Source of the DNA: Thamnocephalis sphaerospora
Lineage: Eukaryota > Zoopagomycota > Zoopagomycetes > Zoopagales > Sigmoideomycetaceae
Length of the DNA stretch: 21,426 nucleotides
Direction: 5' to 3'
NCBI GenBank assembly: GCA_003614735.1
Contig: KZ992682.1
Location: forward strand, 1-21,426
The notes beneath the pieces are model-generated. The model was given only the letters and a program-made list of their open reading frames with translations. It was not told where the DNA came from and ran no database searches. Positions 14,591 through 21,426 of this stretch are shown here, piece by piece; positions within the stretch are counted from its first letter, which is position 1; each line of letters starts with the position of its first letter. The position numbers and the translations under genes are program-made.

Positions 14591-15416
14591 CGTAGCCGCC
14601 CGCCGAGCGAGCACATGCGTTGCTAAACAGCCAATACTGCGGCCCCATTGGAACGCCGCTCTCTTCTCTTTCTCTCCTTCTCCTTCGTTTGTGCATCCTG
14701 GCGCGCGCGCCTGCCACTCGCATCTGCGCACTTGCACGCTTTCCATCCTACCCGCTCTCCAGCGTTCCACAGCGTCACCTAGTCTTGTGGGTGTTGTTGG
14801 TGTGCCTGCCTGCCTGAGCAAATCGGCCAGCGCGTCAGCACGCACGCACGCACACACTGGCATCCGCCCCTTTGTACCGACCCAAGAAAGATATTATCGC
14901 CGGTACGATCCGCAGACGCGCGTCCTTTATCGCGTGATCTTTGGTGAGACGTGCCTTAAACACAGTATAGCCAGGCGGTCGCGTCGAGTGACCGTTCTTC
15001 TCCTTCTCCTTCTTCTTTGCGCAAGTGCCAGTGTTGCTCGGTCTGCTCTGGCATCGCCTGCCACTGCACGCCTCCCCGTCGCTTTGCTTAGTTACTGCTG
15101 TGACGCTCTGCGCAGGCTCCGTTCCAAACGTCTCTTTTCCCGCGTCAGCACGCTGCGTTTTACCTCGTTCGTTCTCGCACTTTATTTCTGCTCTCGTCTT
15201 ACGCATAACCACGCCCTTTTGCTGTACGATCAGCCTCTTGGTGCTGTCTCGTCGCGTGCCTGGCGGTTATTAGCGGCTGCTGTGCCTCTTTCCGCCACGA
15301 CCTGTTCCTCTTCCGTTGTCTGTGCCTCTTTGCTCGTTCACGGTCGTCTGTAAGCGTGTCTATTAGCACGCAGAGTCTTGTACAGCTCCGCTGCCGCCGC
15401 TGCCATTACGCACAAG

Positions 15417-15637
15417 GTGAGTGTGCCCGTGTCCAGGACATGTGCGCATATACAGTGGGCTCAGCACACGCATACACGGTCCATGTTTGCTGACCGCATA
15501 TATCATTGGGTGTCCTTGTTGGCGCAGAGCAACTGCGCCTTGTCATCAGCCGACGGCACTACATCCCACGCCCATTCCAGCGAGCGCAAGCGCGATCGCG
15601 TATTTTCTCTCTCTATCACGCTAGTGCCTGAACGCAG
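15417..15637 (+). other. Probable 5'UTR intron of the GATA-factor gene
   Basis: A strong donor, CACAAG|GTGAGT, pairs with a pyrimidine-rich stretch (TTTTCTCTCTCT) and the acceptor GAACGCAG, four bases before the chosen ATG. It is 221 bp long. Removing it eliminates upstream in-frame ATGs such as 15483 and makes the ATG at 15642 the first one. Confidence 0.5.
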
Positions 15638-15641
15638 GTCA

Positions 15642-18242
15642 ATGTCGGCTCGCGCTGCGCACATTTCTCTGCTGGCGGGCGCAAGCAGCAGCCCAGAGAC
15701 CAGTACTTGCGCTGTCGCTTTGGAGACGCCGGGTGCGCTGGGCACGACGCCGCTGGCCACGTCGGCCATGCTTTCGCAGGCCAGTTTTCTGCCGAGTTTC
15801 TTTGGTGATGCAGACATGTCGGCGTCGGCCAACTCGGCGGCAGCAGCAGTGGCAGCAGCAGCAGCCGCGGTAGCCGCCGCCGCCAACGGGTACCCACCCT
15901 TGTCGGCCCAAGAAGCCAGCGAACTGTTGGCTGCAAGCAGTCAAAACGCGGCAGCATGCTTTGACTTTGGCGGGCCGCGGGATGCGCTGCTGGAGAACGG
16001 TTTGGCGTCAGGTAACTCGTCGGTCGGTGCGCCCGCGTCACCAGGCGTATCCGACGCCGGCCCTGGTACTGCTTTGGCGGCCAGTGCGTTCGATGCAGCA
16101 TCGACCAATCGCCCGGACGATCCGTCGGCGGCACAGGTGTGGCGTATGTACCACCGAGCCAGAGAGCAGCTGCCGAACGCATCGCGTGTTGAAAACCTGA
16201 CCTGGCGTATCATGGCGCTCAGTCTAAAGCGCAAGCGAGCCATGGAAGAGGTGCGTCGCAGCCAGGACGACGCGATGGACATGGATACGGCGTTGCCAGC
16301 CGAGTTGTCGTCGTCGTCGTCGTCGTCGCTGATGGCGCGGTCGCCCAGCAATGCGGCAGGTGCGTCGCCGCATGCACCTCCGGCCACATCGATGACGCAT
16401 AGCGTATTGGCCACCACGACCGCGGCAATGTCGGGCGTCGCGCCAGCCGCGTTTACCGTGCCAGCTTCGTCAACGGTGTACAGCGCCACCGGGCCCATGA
16501 TAAACGGACCGCTGTCGCCGACCCACGACGCTGGCGTCTCATTTAGTAATACTAGTACCTCGACTCGCGTGACCAAGACGCCGGCGCGTCCCTCGCTCAT
16601 GCTGGAACGACCAATGATGATGCGTGCACACACCACAGGACACGCGCACATCCAACCGACGAGCACACTGCCGCTGGCACATGCCATCCAGCGTACCGGT
16701 TCAAGCATTATTATTCCGGCTGACGATACTTACCGCGCTACACCGGCCATGCCGTTTGTGCACAAGGCCGGACCAGACGCCGCGTGCAGCCATACCTCAG
16801 CCTTTAGCATGTCCGCTCCGACGCCCGCTTTACTGGCCGCGTCGTCGTCTCTATCCTCCTCAGGATCAGCCATATCCGCCGCCGCCGCCGCCGCCAGCTC
16901 GGCCAGCACTAGTGCCAGCCTTTTTTCTCCGTCGGCCATGCAGAACTTTCCCTTTACCTTCCACGCCGAGCTTGGCCAGCAGCTGCGGCATCAGACGCGG
17001 CAGTATCAGGATGCAACATCAGCCGCACATGCAGCTGCTTATGCAACGCTTGCTGCTGCAGCGGTCGCCATCGGCGCACAACCTTCTGCGTCGACGGGCA
17101 GCAGCGATATGGGCGGTGCAGCGCCATCCTGTGCACCGGTCGGCAGTCATACAACAGTGCCGCTGGGCACATCCTCCTTTACAGCAGCAGCGGCAGCAGT
17201 GAGCCCGTTTGCGCCTACATTTGCGATAGGTGGGATTGGTCGTGGCGGCGGCAGCGGAGATGGTGGCGGTGGCGACGACGTTGGAGGTTGGTCTTGCAGC
17301 ATCGGGCGCGCTAACAGCATATCTTTGGCGCCGCAACCAACCGCGACTGTGTCGGCCCCCCGGCGTAAAGCATCGGCGGCCGATGCCACGGCAGAGGTAG
17401 CTGTCTCTGCTTCCAGCCACGGCAACGTGCGCGATGATGGTAACGCGGCGCGTCGCAGTGCTAGCCGTGAGCCGGTGCCCGTGTCTTTTGTTTCGACCTC
17501 TGCGGCACCTTTAGCGGCCACCAGTGCGACCAATGTGGCGTTGACCGCGGCGTTGGCACCACCGTCTGCGCCTGCCGACGACGGCAAGGACAAAAAGGAC
17601 GCGAGTGTCATTAGCTGTCGCAACTGCGAAACGACCGTCACGCCCTTGTGGCGGCGCGATCCGGAAGGGCGCGCCCTCTGTAACGCGTGTGGCCTATTTC
17701 TCAAGTTGCACGGGATCCTGCGTCCCAAGAGTCTCAAGACCGATGTTATCAAGAAGCGTAACCGCCGACCTCGCCCAACACCAACCGCCAATCCTAGCGT
17801 GCTGCGCCCCGCGCTACCCGTACGTCAGACGTCGTCTGCGAACGGCACCAATACGCCGCGCGGTAATATGGCGACCAATAGCGCGTTTTCCAATCCGCCA
17901 CCGTCTAAGCGAGCACGTCCCAATGGCGATCAGCCGGGCATGCTGATGACCTCGCAGCCGCTGGGCACGACGCCAGAGCAGTCGATGGCGATGGCCATTG
18001 CCGAGCGTCTGCACCAGCAGCGCGTGCTGGCCGCGGCACGTCTGGCTGCCGATCGTGTGGCCCGTGCTGAAGAGCGTCACGGCGGCTACTACGCTGGCCA
18101 TGCGCTGGCGTCGTCTGGCCACGACTACGCCGCTAGCGAAATGTCTATTAGCGGTTTTTGGTTTGGTAACGCGCCCGCCTACAGCGGCTACGACGAATTC
18201 GGCCCTTTGGCCGCAGGGGACCCGGACGTTGAGATGCACTAA
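15642..18242 (+). CDS. GATA-type zinc-finger transcription factor, AreA/NIT2/Gaf1 family
   Basis: This is a nuclear DNA-binding regulator of 866 residues. In the family these proteins control nitrogen-source use by binding GATA hexamers. Residues 166-199 form the fungal AreA N-terminal box (Pfam GATA_AreA, formerly DUF1752), with [16 protein letters not shown] followed by ENLTWRIM and the basic end KRKR. A single GATA finger has cysteines at 659, 662, 680 and 683, giving CX2C-X17-CX2C with the core [18 protein letters not shown] and [13 protein letters not shown], then the basic tail [15 protein letters not shown]. The rest is low-complexity: Ala runs at about residues 65-84, a Ser run near 223-229 from (TCG)n, and Gly- and Ala-rich stretches. 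I do not see the C-terminal motif by which Aspergillus AreA contacts NmrA. The coding region has no intron. An alternative ATG at 15483 in the same frame would add 53 residues. Confidence 0.9.
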   Translation: MSARAAHISLLAGASSSPETSTCAVALETPGALGTTPLATSAMLSQASFLPSFFGDADMSASANSAAAAVAAAAAAVAAAANGYPPLSAQEASELLAASSQNAAACFDFGGPRDALLENGLASGNSSVGAPASPGVSDAGPGTALAASAFDAASTNRPDDPSAAQVWRMYHRAREQLPNASRVENLTWRIMALSLKRKRAMEEVRRSQDDAMDMDTALPAELSSSSSSSLMARSPSNAAGASPHAPPATSMTHSVLATTTAAMSGVAPAAFTVPASSTVYSATGPMINGPLSPTHDAGVSFSNTSTSTRVTKTPARPSLMLERPMMMRAHTTGHAHIQPTSTLPLAHAIQRTGSSIIIPADDTYRATPAMPFVHKAGPDAACSHTSAFSMSAPTPALLAASSSLSSSGSAISAAAAAASSASTSASLFSPSAMQNFPFTFHAELGQQLRHQTRQYQDATSAAHAAAYATLAAAAVAIGAQPSASTGSSDMGGAAPSCAPVGSHTTVPLGTSSFTAAAAAVSPFAPTFAIGGIGRGGGSGDGGGGDDVGGWSCSIGRANSISLAPQPTATVSAPRRKASAADATAEVAVSASSHGNVRDDGNAARRSASREPVPVSFVSTSAAPLAATSATNVALTAALAPPSAPADDGKDKKDASVISCRNCETTVTPLWRRDPEGRALCNACGLFLKLHGILRPKSLKTDVIKKRNRRPRPTPTANPSVLRPALPVRQTSSANGTNTPRGNMATNSAFSNPPPSKRARPNGDQPGMLMTSQPLGTTPEQSMAMAIAERLHQQRVLAAARLAADRVARAEERHGGYYAGHALASSGHDYAASEMSISGFWFGNAPAYSGYDEFGPLAAGDPDVEMH
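15837..15890 (+). repeat. Polyalanine-coding GCN repeat in the GATA factor
   Basis: A near-continuous run of GCA/GCC/GCG codons, interrupted by two GTG/GTA, encodes an Ala-rich segment. The mixed codons argue against a recent slippage expansion. Confidence 0.85.
16305..16329 (+). repeat. (TCG)n serine-coding repeat in the GATA factor
   Basis: A nearly pure TCG codon run encodes seven or more Ser in a row just after the AreA box. The pure triplet run suggests a length-variable microsatellite inside the gene. Confidence 0.85.
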
Positions 18243-18346
18243 TACGTCCATGTTGTCTATTTTAGCGATGGCTGCCACTGGCCGTATTTTCCTGGCCGCC
18301 TAGGCCACCTTTTTCTTTATCACCACTCATCACTTGTGCTGCACCG

Positions 18347-18352
18347 AATAAA
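18347..18352 (+). terminator. Polyadenylation signal of the GATA-factor gene
   Basis: A canonical AATAAA lies 105 nt after the GATA-factor stop codon, the expected spacing for a short 3'UTR. Confidence 0.55.
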
Positions 18353-19087
18353 CCACCTGGTCTTTTGCGTCTGCACGCACTTGGGCCGACCCTAACGACG
18401 ATCATGACGACACGAGCGACGTAAACGGATGCAAATGTCGCGGGTCCAATGCTCGTCCGTACGACCCAGCGATGGTAACAGCCACCTTTGCCTGCTGTGC
18501 CGCCACCGTGCGATCACAGCATGGCGGCAGCAGCATCGACGCAGCGCCATCTTGCTACACATTGCGAGCCAATCTAGTCTAGGCCACCGTGCCCTAGCGC
18601 TCTAGCATTCTCCGCCGCCGCCTGTTTCGGACAAACACATGGCCGCCTTTATGTTTCAGTGACAGTGCGCATGTATCTTTTATTCTCCGAATTGGCCAGA
18701 CACCGCTCTGCCCAACGGAGCGTACGCCTATGAGGGTACGCTACAACCGTACATACACACGCGCAGATCGCGCGAACGTCGAGACTGTAGTACACGCGGC
18801 AGCCGTATCACCATGCTGGCCGGCCGTGGCGCAGCATTTGGCAACGCGCGTAACCGCCGCTGTTTGGACAACCCTGCAAAGTACGCTCCAACCCGATGGC
18901 GCCGAGGTTACTCAGAGGCTCAAGGCCCAGCCTGCCTGGTTTTGAGACCGCATGCAACGACAGCGACGGCTACCATGCGGTGAAAACGTGGGAGACACGG
19001 TCGGCGCGTTGTAGCCGATGATGGTGACCAGCCATGGCCAGCGATGGCAGCGTGCACACGATGTCCCGAAAAGCCATTGACAGTGGC

Positions 19088-19108
19088 CACCACCACCACC
19101 ACCACCAC
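19088..19108. repeat. (CAC)7 microsatellite abutting a CCACGCGTGG palindrome
   Basis: Seven CAC units run into the perfect 10-bp palindrome CCACGCGTGG at 19105-19114, whose centre, ACGCGT, is the MluI cell-cycle-box sequence of yeasts. Function is unknown. Confidence 0.8.
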
Positions 19109-20011
19109 GCGTGGGTGGGCGTCCTAACCGAAGCGCCCTGTTTGATTAAAGCATGGCGCGCAGCCTAGCCGTGCAATGCGGTCGGCCCTGCTTCCTTCTC
19201 TTTCCGCTGTATACGCGCCGGTCTATCCGTTCCTTTTTGCCACGGCCGTCTGTCGGCCAGTCCATTGCTATCCTCTCTTTCCTACTAGGCCGCCTGCTCT
19301 TGCTCGCCTTGAGCATATACTAGCCACGGCCACGCTGTCTGCCACGCGTTCTGCTTGCGGTCCGCCTGTGTTGCCGCCTGCTTGCTGGGCCTGTTTACGG
19401 TTAGCTGACGAGGGCAATTGCTTTTACTGGCAAGGCCAACGCCAGCACGCCTGGTGGTTCAGCGGGTAGTACCAAACGCCGCGGCTCATCTCTCTCGTTT
19501 GTCTTCATTGCGTGCGCATACATTCACGCCTGCTGATTCCATACTGGCGCGGACGGAACGTAGGACGGGTCGCAAGCGGTGAACCAGCGACGCGCACTTT
19601 TGCCGTGGGTATTGCGCCTCTAGTGAACGCCTGTGACTTGCATGGTGTACCGTACGGCCGACAGAACCGGTCTACACGTGCATCCTTGGCTCCTGTCGTC
19701 ACGTTCTGCTGTCGTGGTCGTCCACTGTCGCTGGTGATAGGTGCGACGCTGGACGTGCGTGCCTCTACCGCAGCTCAGTCGACGGTCTATTGTGGGCGCC
19801 GTGCATGCCAGGCGCTCGCCTGCACTTTGCCTTTTTTAACGGGCCAGTCGCCAAGCGTCCACACGCGCGCTCACTTGCTGCTCTTTTTGCCATCCACCAA
19901 CTTTCTCCTCCTCCTCCTCTTGTCGCTACATTGCGGCTTTTATTTAATTGACGACAACGCAGCGTTTCAGCTGGTGGTCGCCATCCACGCCCCAAACTAC
20001 ACACGATCCAT

Positions 20012-20038
20012 CACCACCACCACCTCCTCCTCCTCCTT
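20012..20038 (+). repeat. CAC/CTC pyrimidine-rich triplet tract in the ankyrin-gene leader
   Basis: CAC triplets pass into CTC triplets 54-80 bp before the ankyrin start codon, with almost no G on the plus strand. Such CT-rich leaders are common near fungal transcription starts. Confidence 0.7.
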
Positions 20039-20091
20039 CGCTCGCAGTCTTTTTACATCCCTGCAAGTAGATTGCTTGCATCCTAGCTAGG

Positions 20092-21426
20092 ATGGCGTTG
20101 CGGGATGTATGTCATGCGGCAGCTCAGAATGATGTAGCAAAGCTGCACCAGCTTCTTTCCCAAACTACCACCACCATCTTGGAAGCACTGGCACCAGGCT
20201 GGACAGCCGCTCATACACCCTCCACATTCTTTGCTGGTGCAGCCGATCACGCTGGTCTCGTGACGGCACCAGAAGCCTATGCAGCACGGCCATTGCACAT
20301 TGCCGTGCTGGCGGGTCATGTTCCAGCCGTGCAGATGCTACTCAAGGCGGGCGCAGATGTGAACGCGCTCGACGGCCTGGCACGGTAGGTGTAACACGGC
20401 GGTGGTGGATGGCAGTCTGCGGTGGTGGTGGTGGTGGTACACTGGACGGTCGCCCTCCTCCCTCCCCCCTGCACTATTAGGCTGACGATGCATGGTCCTT
20501 ATGCGCGCATGCAGGTCGGTCTTCCATTGTGCCATCTTTGGCTTGGATACATTGGAATGCACACCCGAGAATCGTGTGTACCTGTCCCTGGAACATCCGT
20601 CGCATCTGACACTGCTGCGAGAGCATCTACTAGTGCATCCAGCATTGGCGTTGGCAACGTTGGAACAATCCTCTCCGGCTGCCATGGGCCTTACACCGCT
20701 GGGGTTGGCCGCTCGGCTGGGCAAGTTGCGTACGGTTGAGCTACTGCTCACCGTTGGTCCGGGCGTTCAGGTCGACGGGCGTGATGCTCAGCAGCGTACG
20801 GCCCTCATGAGTGCTGGTAGGTGAAGCGAACGTGGGCGAGTGCAACCGACCATGAGCGCCGGGTACCGTCGGTACGATGATGGCACTAACGGCGTACATG
20901 TGCGGCAGTGTGCAGCGGTAAGCTGGAAGTGGTCCACGCCTTGCTGCGGCACGGGGCCTCGGTGCTTGCTGAGGATGCCGATGGCTGCAATGTCGTGCAG
21001 CTAGCTCGTGCTAGCGGCAGTCCAGAATTGCTTGGCCTGTGCGTGGAGGCAGAACAGCGGGAACGCGCCAGTCACAATACCAGCAGCAACAGCAATAGCA
21101 ACAGCAGTAGCAACAATAGCAGTGGTCTGCGTGATGCGCGAGTGGCAGCTACCGTCCCAACTTCACGGTTACGCTTGGCACCCATCCTACCTGCGGCGCT
21201 TCAACTGCCTACGGTAAGTCTTGTCCACGTTATCCTTGTGCGCGGCCAAGTCGGTCCCGCGTCGGCCTATGTGGCGGATGGTGCACTATGGTGCGACCAA
21301 TTTGTTTCGTATCGTGATGGTGGCTTCCTTGACCCGGCATTGGTGCTACTATTTTGGTTGCATTAGGCGCTGCATTGCCTCAATCGGCATGCTTGGCCTC
21401 TCGCCCGCCAGGCCATGCTGCCCTCT
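20092..21426 (+). CDS. Ankyrin-repeat protein, 3'-partial
   Basis: This is a predicted protein-interaction scaffold. Exons are 20092..20384, 20515..20816 and 20909..21213, giving 300 codons, then probably 21367..>21426. Introns are 130, 92 and about 153 bp, all GT-AG, with a CACTAAC-like branch site in the second. Ankyrin units include RPLHIAVLAGHVPAVQMLLK, GLTPLGLAARLGKLRTVELL and, across intron 2, RTALMSAVCSGKLEVVHALL followed by RHGASVLAEDADGCNVVQLA. The second unit is interrupted by a long insert (ECTPENRVYLSLEHPSHL). After the ankyrins comes an Asn/Ser-rich linker at about 21076-21123. The start is fixed by an in-frame TAG at 20068-20070. The last exon rests only on the ATTAG acceptor before GCGCTGCATTGC. 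What follows the repeats, and therefore the protein family, lies outside the window. Confidence 0.75.

Larger units (their letters stand above)
14187..15641 (+). other. Intergenic and 5' leader region of the GATA-factor gene
   Basis: This region contains the 3'UTR of the FYVE-RING gene and the promoter and leader of the GATA factor. Pyrimidine tracts at 14659-14686 and 14995-15018 are typical of fungal promoters near transcription starts. An E-box-like CACGTG lies near 14369. GATA-type hexamers are listed separately. No independent gene is supported. Confidence 0.55.
18243..20091 (+). other. Intergenic region between the GATA factor and the ankyrin gene
   Basis: This 1.85 kb stretch holds the 3'UTR of the GATA factor and the promoter and leader of the ankyrin gene. 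Open frames (up to about 190 codons at 19512-20090) show no domain, and their Thr-, Ser- and Leu-runs come from pyrimidine triplet repeats. It contains (CAC)7 at 19088-19108, CTC-rich runs near 19901-19921 and a CAC/CTC run at 20012-20038. No tRNA or other RNA gene was recognised. Confidence 0.55.

Noticed and set aside
19512-20090. 192-codon plus-strand frame before the ankyrin gene
   Set aside because: Leu, Thr and Ser runs derive from CTC and CAC triplets. It ends at the base before the ankyrin ATG in another frame and shows no domain.
9186-20091. Search by eye for tRNA B-boxes (GGTTCRANNCC) in the intergenic regions
   Set aside because: No match with a supporting A-box or cloverleaf was found. 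A tRNAscan-SE run would be decisive.
20421-20438. (GGT)6 run as a possible Gly- or Val-repeat coding segment
   Set aside because: It lies inside the first ankyrin-gene intron, whose removal joins two consistent ankyrin segments.

Overview
The window is nuclear DNA from a eukaryote, almost certainly a fungus. The genes are split by short GT-AG introns of about 54-130 bp, often with a CTAAC- or CTGAC-like branch site shortly before the acceptor. The RNA polymerase II large subunit carries a canonical heptad tail. A GATA factor combines the fungal AreA N-terminal box with a 17-residue-loop finger. Coding DNA is GC-rich, while intergenic DNA is long and full of microsatellites. I cannot place the fungus in a phylum from this window alone; an early-diverging lineage is possible but unproven.

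Layout. (1) <1..4812, plus: RPB1, 5'-truncated, four exons visible, ending in 26 tandem CTD heptads. (2) 4813..5572: convergent intergenic gap. (3) 9185..5573, minus: a five-exon RhoGEF with a DH-PH core and a tail of about 575 residues that is Ser/Thr-rich and looks disordered. (4) 9186..12362: a 3.2 kb divergent gap with microsatellites, including a 42-bp perfectly alternating pyrimidine-purine tract, and no gene I can support. (5) 12363..14186, plus: a six-exon FYVE-like/SAP-like/RING ubiquitin ligase of the RNF34/RFFL (CARP) type, with a GC-AG intron next to a 19-nt exon. (6) 14187..15641: promoter and leader DNA with pyrimidine tracts and a probable 5'UTR intron. (7) 15642..18242, plus: an AreA/NIT2/Gaf1-type GATA factor with an uninterrupted coding region. 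(8) 18243..20091: intergenic. (9) 20092..>21426, plus: an ankyrin-repeat protein that runs off the window.

The gene models were assembled by hand. Each junction was chosen so that reading frame and conserved-domain spacing are restored. The genes are ordinary eukaryotic single units: a transcription enzyme, a Rho-GTPase regulator, an E3 ligase, a nitrogen-type transcription factor and an ankyrin scaffold. They do not form an operon or an evident pathway cluster. I found no tRNA, rRNA, transposon, viral or CRISPR feature. The most notable points are the GC-AG intron with its microexon inside the zinc finger, the animal-like CARP architecture of that ligase, the uneven composition of the CTD, and the alternating Z-DNA-prone tract.
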